A DNA stretch of 5,800 bases from Planctomycetaceae bacterium (GTDB lineage: Bacteria; Planctomycetota; Planctomycetia; Pirellulales; Thermoguttaceae). The notes under the pieces are model-generated. The model made no database searches, was not told where the DNA came from, and saw nothing but the letters and a program-made list of their open reading frames with translations. The DNA lies in NCBI GenBank assembly GCA_003532715.1, contig DOEZ01000703.1, forward strand, positions 1 through 5,800, written 5' to 3'. This document shows positions 5,392 through 5,800 of the stretch, piece by piece (position 1 is the stretch's first letter; each line of letters starts with the position of its first letter). The translations under genes and the position numbers were made by a program.

Positions 5392-5800
5392 CTAACGATA
5401 CGGCACAATCTGTGACCCGGAAAGCCCAAACTCATCCATCATCCGGCCGGCCTGCTGAAAGATGTCCTTTGCCGTTGCACCTGGGTTCGCGTCAATCCAG
5501 TCCATCCATTTCTGATTCCATTTTCCCGAACCATGGATGAACTTCAGATGATGGCTAGCATTCCCGTGTGCAACTCGAACACAGTATTGGTCCACCATAA
5601 TTCCGCGAGCTTGAATGAACTCAGCGTATTTTGCACTCTTCCCGCGAAACACAGGAATAATATGATGTAATGCCGTAGTGTCCGGCGCGGGTAATGCCAA
5701 CACCTTCCGGCTAGCCTGCGCCGCTTCGCCCGCGACGTCGTCGGCCTGCTTGCCGGCCAATTCGGCCGCTTCCTTGGCGCACGCATTATGCACCAAAACC
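5392..5800 (-). CDS. Polymorphic toxin C-terminal tip: VLVHN junction plus DUF2380-like HNH/Endo VII-type nuclease (5' partial)
   Basis: The frame runs in from beyond the right edge, so only the last 136 codons are seen. They open with VLVHNAC (5776-5799), the motif that typically follows a HINT or RHS core and marks where the variable toxin tip begins. A short Ala-rich stretch leads to LHHIIP (5650-5670). Then come an ARGIMVDQYCVRV segment, a second His pair with HHLKFIHGSG, and WNQKWMDWIDANPGATAKDI, ending in a helix and EFGLSG. That order (HH-I-P, x(n), H-x-x-x-x-H-G, W-N-x-x-W) resembles DUF2380 (PF09533) and the HNH/Endo VII-type LHH/AHH nucleases; the histidines would hold the metal and act on the phosphodiester bond. 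The target, DNA or RNA, is unknown. The apparent first codon at 5794-5796 is an internal Leu (TTG), not a start. The SUKH gene follows. GC falls sharply where the tip begins. Secretion type must be read from the missing N-terminus. Confidence 0.88.
   Translation of the reverse strand, partial: VLVHNACAKEAAELAGKQADDVAGEAAQASRKVLALPAPDTTALHHIIPVFRGKSAKYAEFIQARGIMVDQYCVRVAHGNASHHLKFIHGSGKWNQKWMDWIDANPGATAKDIFQQAGRMMDEFGLSGSQIVPYR

Noticed and set aside
1..5800. tRNA, rRNA, CRISPR array, transposase or tandem repeat
   Set aside because: I saw no cloverleaf-type sequence, regularly spaced repeats, transposase motifs or tandem units anywhere in the window.

Overview
The window looks like a piece of a Planctomycetota chromosome, probably Pirellulales-like, although the order is a guess. 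The main reason is the first gene, a DUF1559 protein with the H-x9-DG C-terminal signature, a family hugely expanded in planctomycetes. It is followed by an exported FAD-dependent oxidoreductase of the FAD_oxidored type that is also common there. Shine-Dalgarno signals are weak throughout, which fits the same group.

Left part (1-2445, + strand): a GC-rich pair of ordinary planctomycete genes. The DUF1559 gene is cut by the window edge, and its stop overlaps the start of the oxidoreductase (ATGA). The pair meets the right-hand genes tail to tail at a 126-base gap that is mostly filled by a long, almost perfect inverted repeat (2465-2545).

Right part (2572-5800, - strand): a polymorphic-toxin and immunity cluster, read from right to left. 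It begins with the C-terminal tip of a large toxin that enters from beyond the window. The tip carries a VLVHNAC junction motif followed by a DUF2380-like, HNH/Endo VII-type nuclease domain. Next comes a SUKH (SMI1/KNR4) protein, the likely cognate immunity protein. After a 208-base gap holding a second inverted repeat and a possible promoter come an unrecognised helical protein and an Imm26-DUF4240 fusion. The three genes after the toxin read best as an immunity array: one partner for the present toxin tip and further immunity-type proteins possibly kept from earlier tips or aimed at toxins of neighbouring cells.

Base composition supports this. Hand-counted 60-base lines are 58-80% GC in the left genes, about 73% in the toxin backbone (5701-5760), about 45% in the toxin tip (5581-5640), about 35% in the toxin-immunity gap, 43-50% in the SUKH and helical-protein genes, and rise again from 45% to about 70% along the Imm26-DUF4240 gene. 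The pattern is a GC-rich resident framework with an AT-richer exchangeable insert. The most novel items are the unrecognised helical protein, the composite Imm26-DUF4240 gene, and the sharp composition break inside the toxin.
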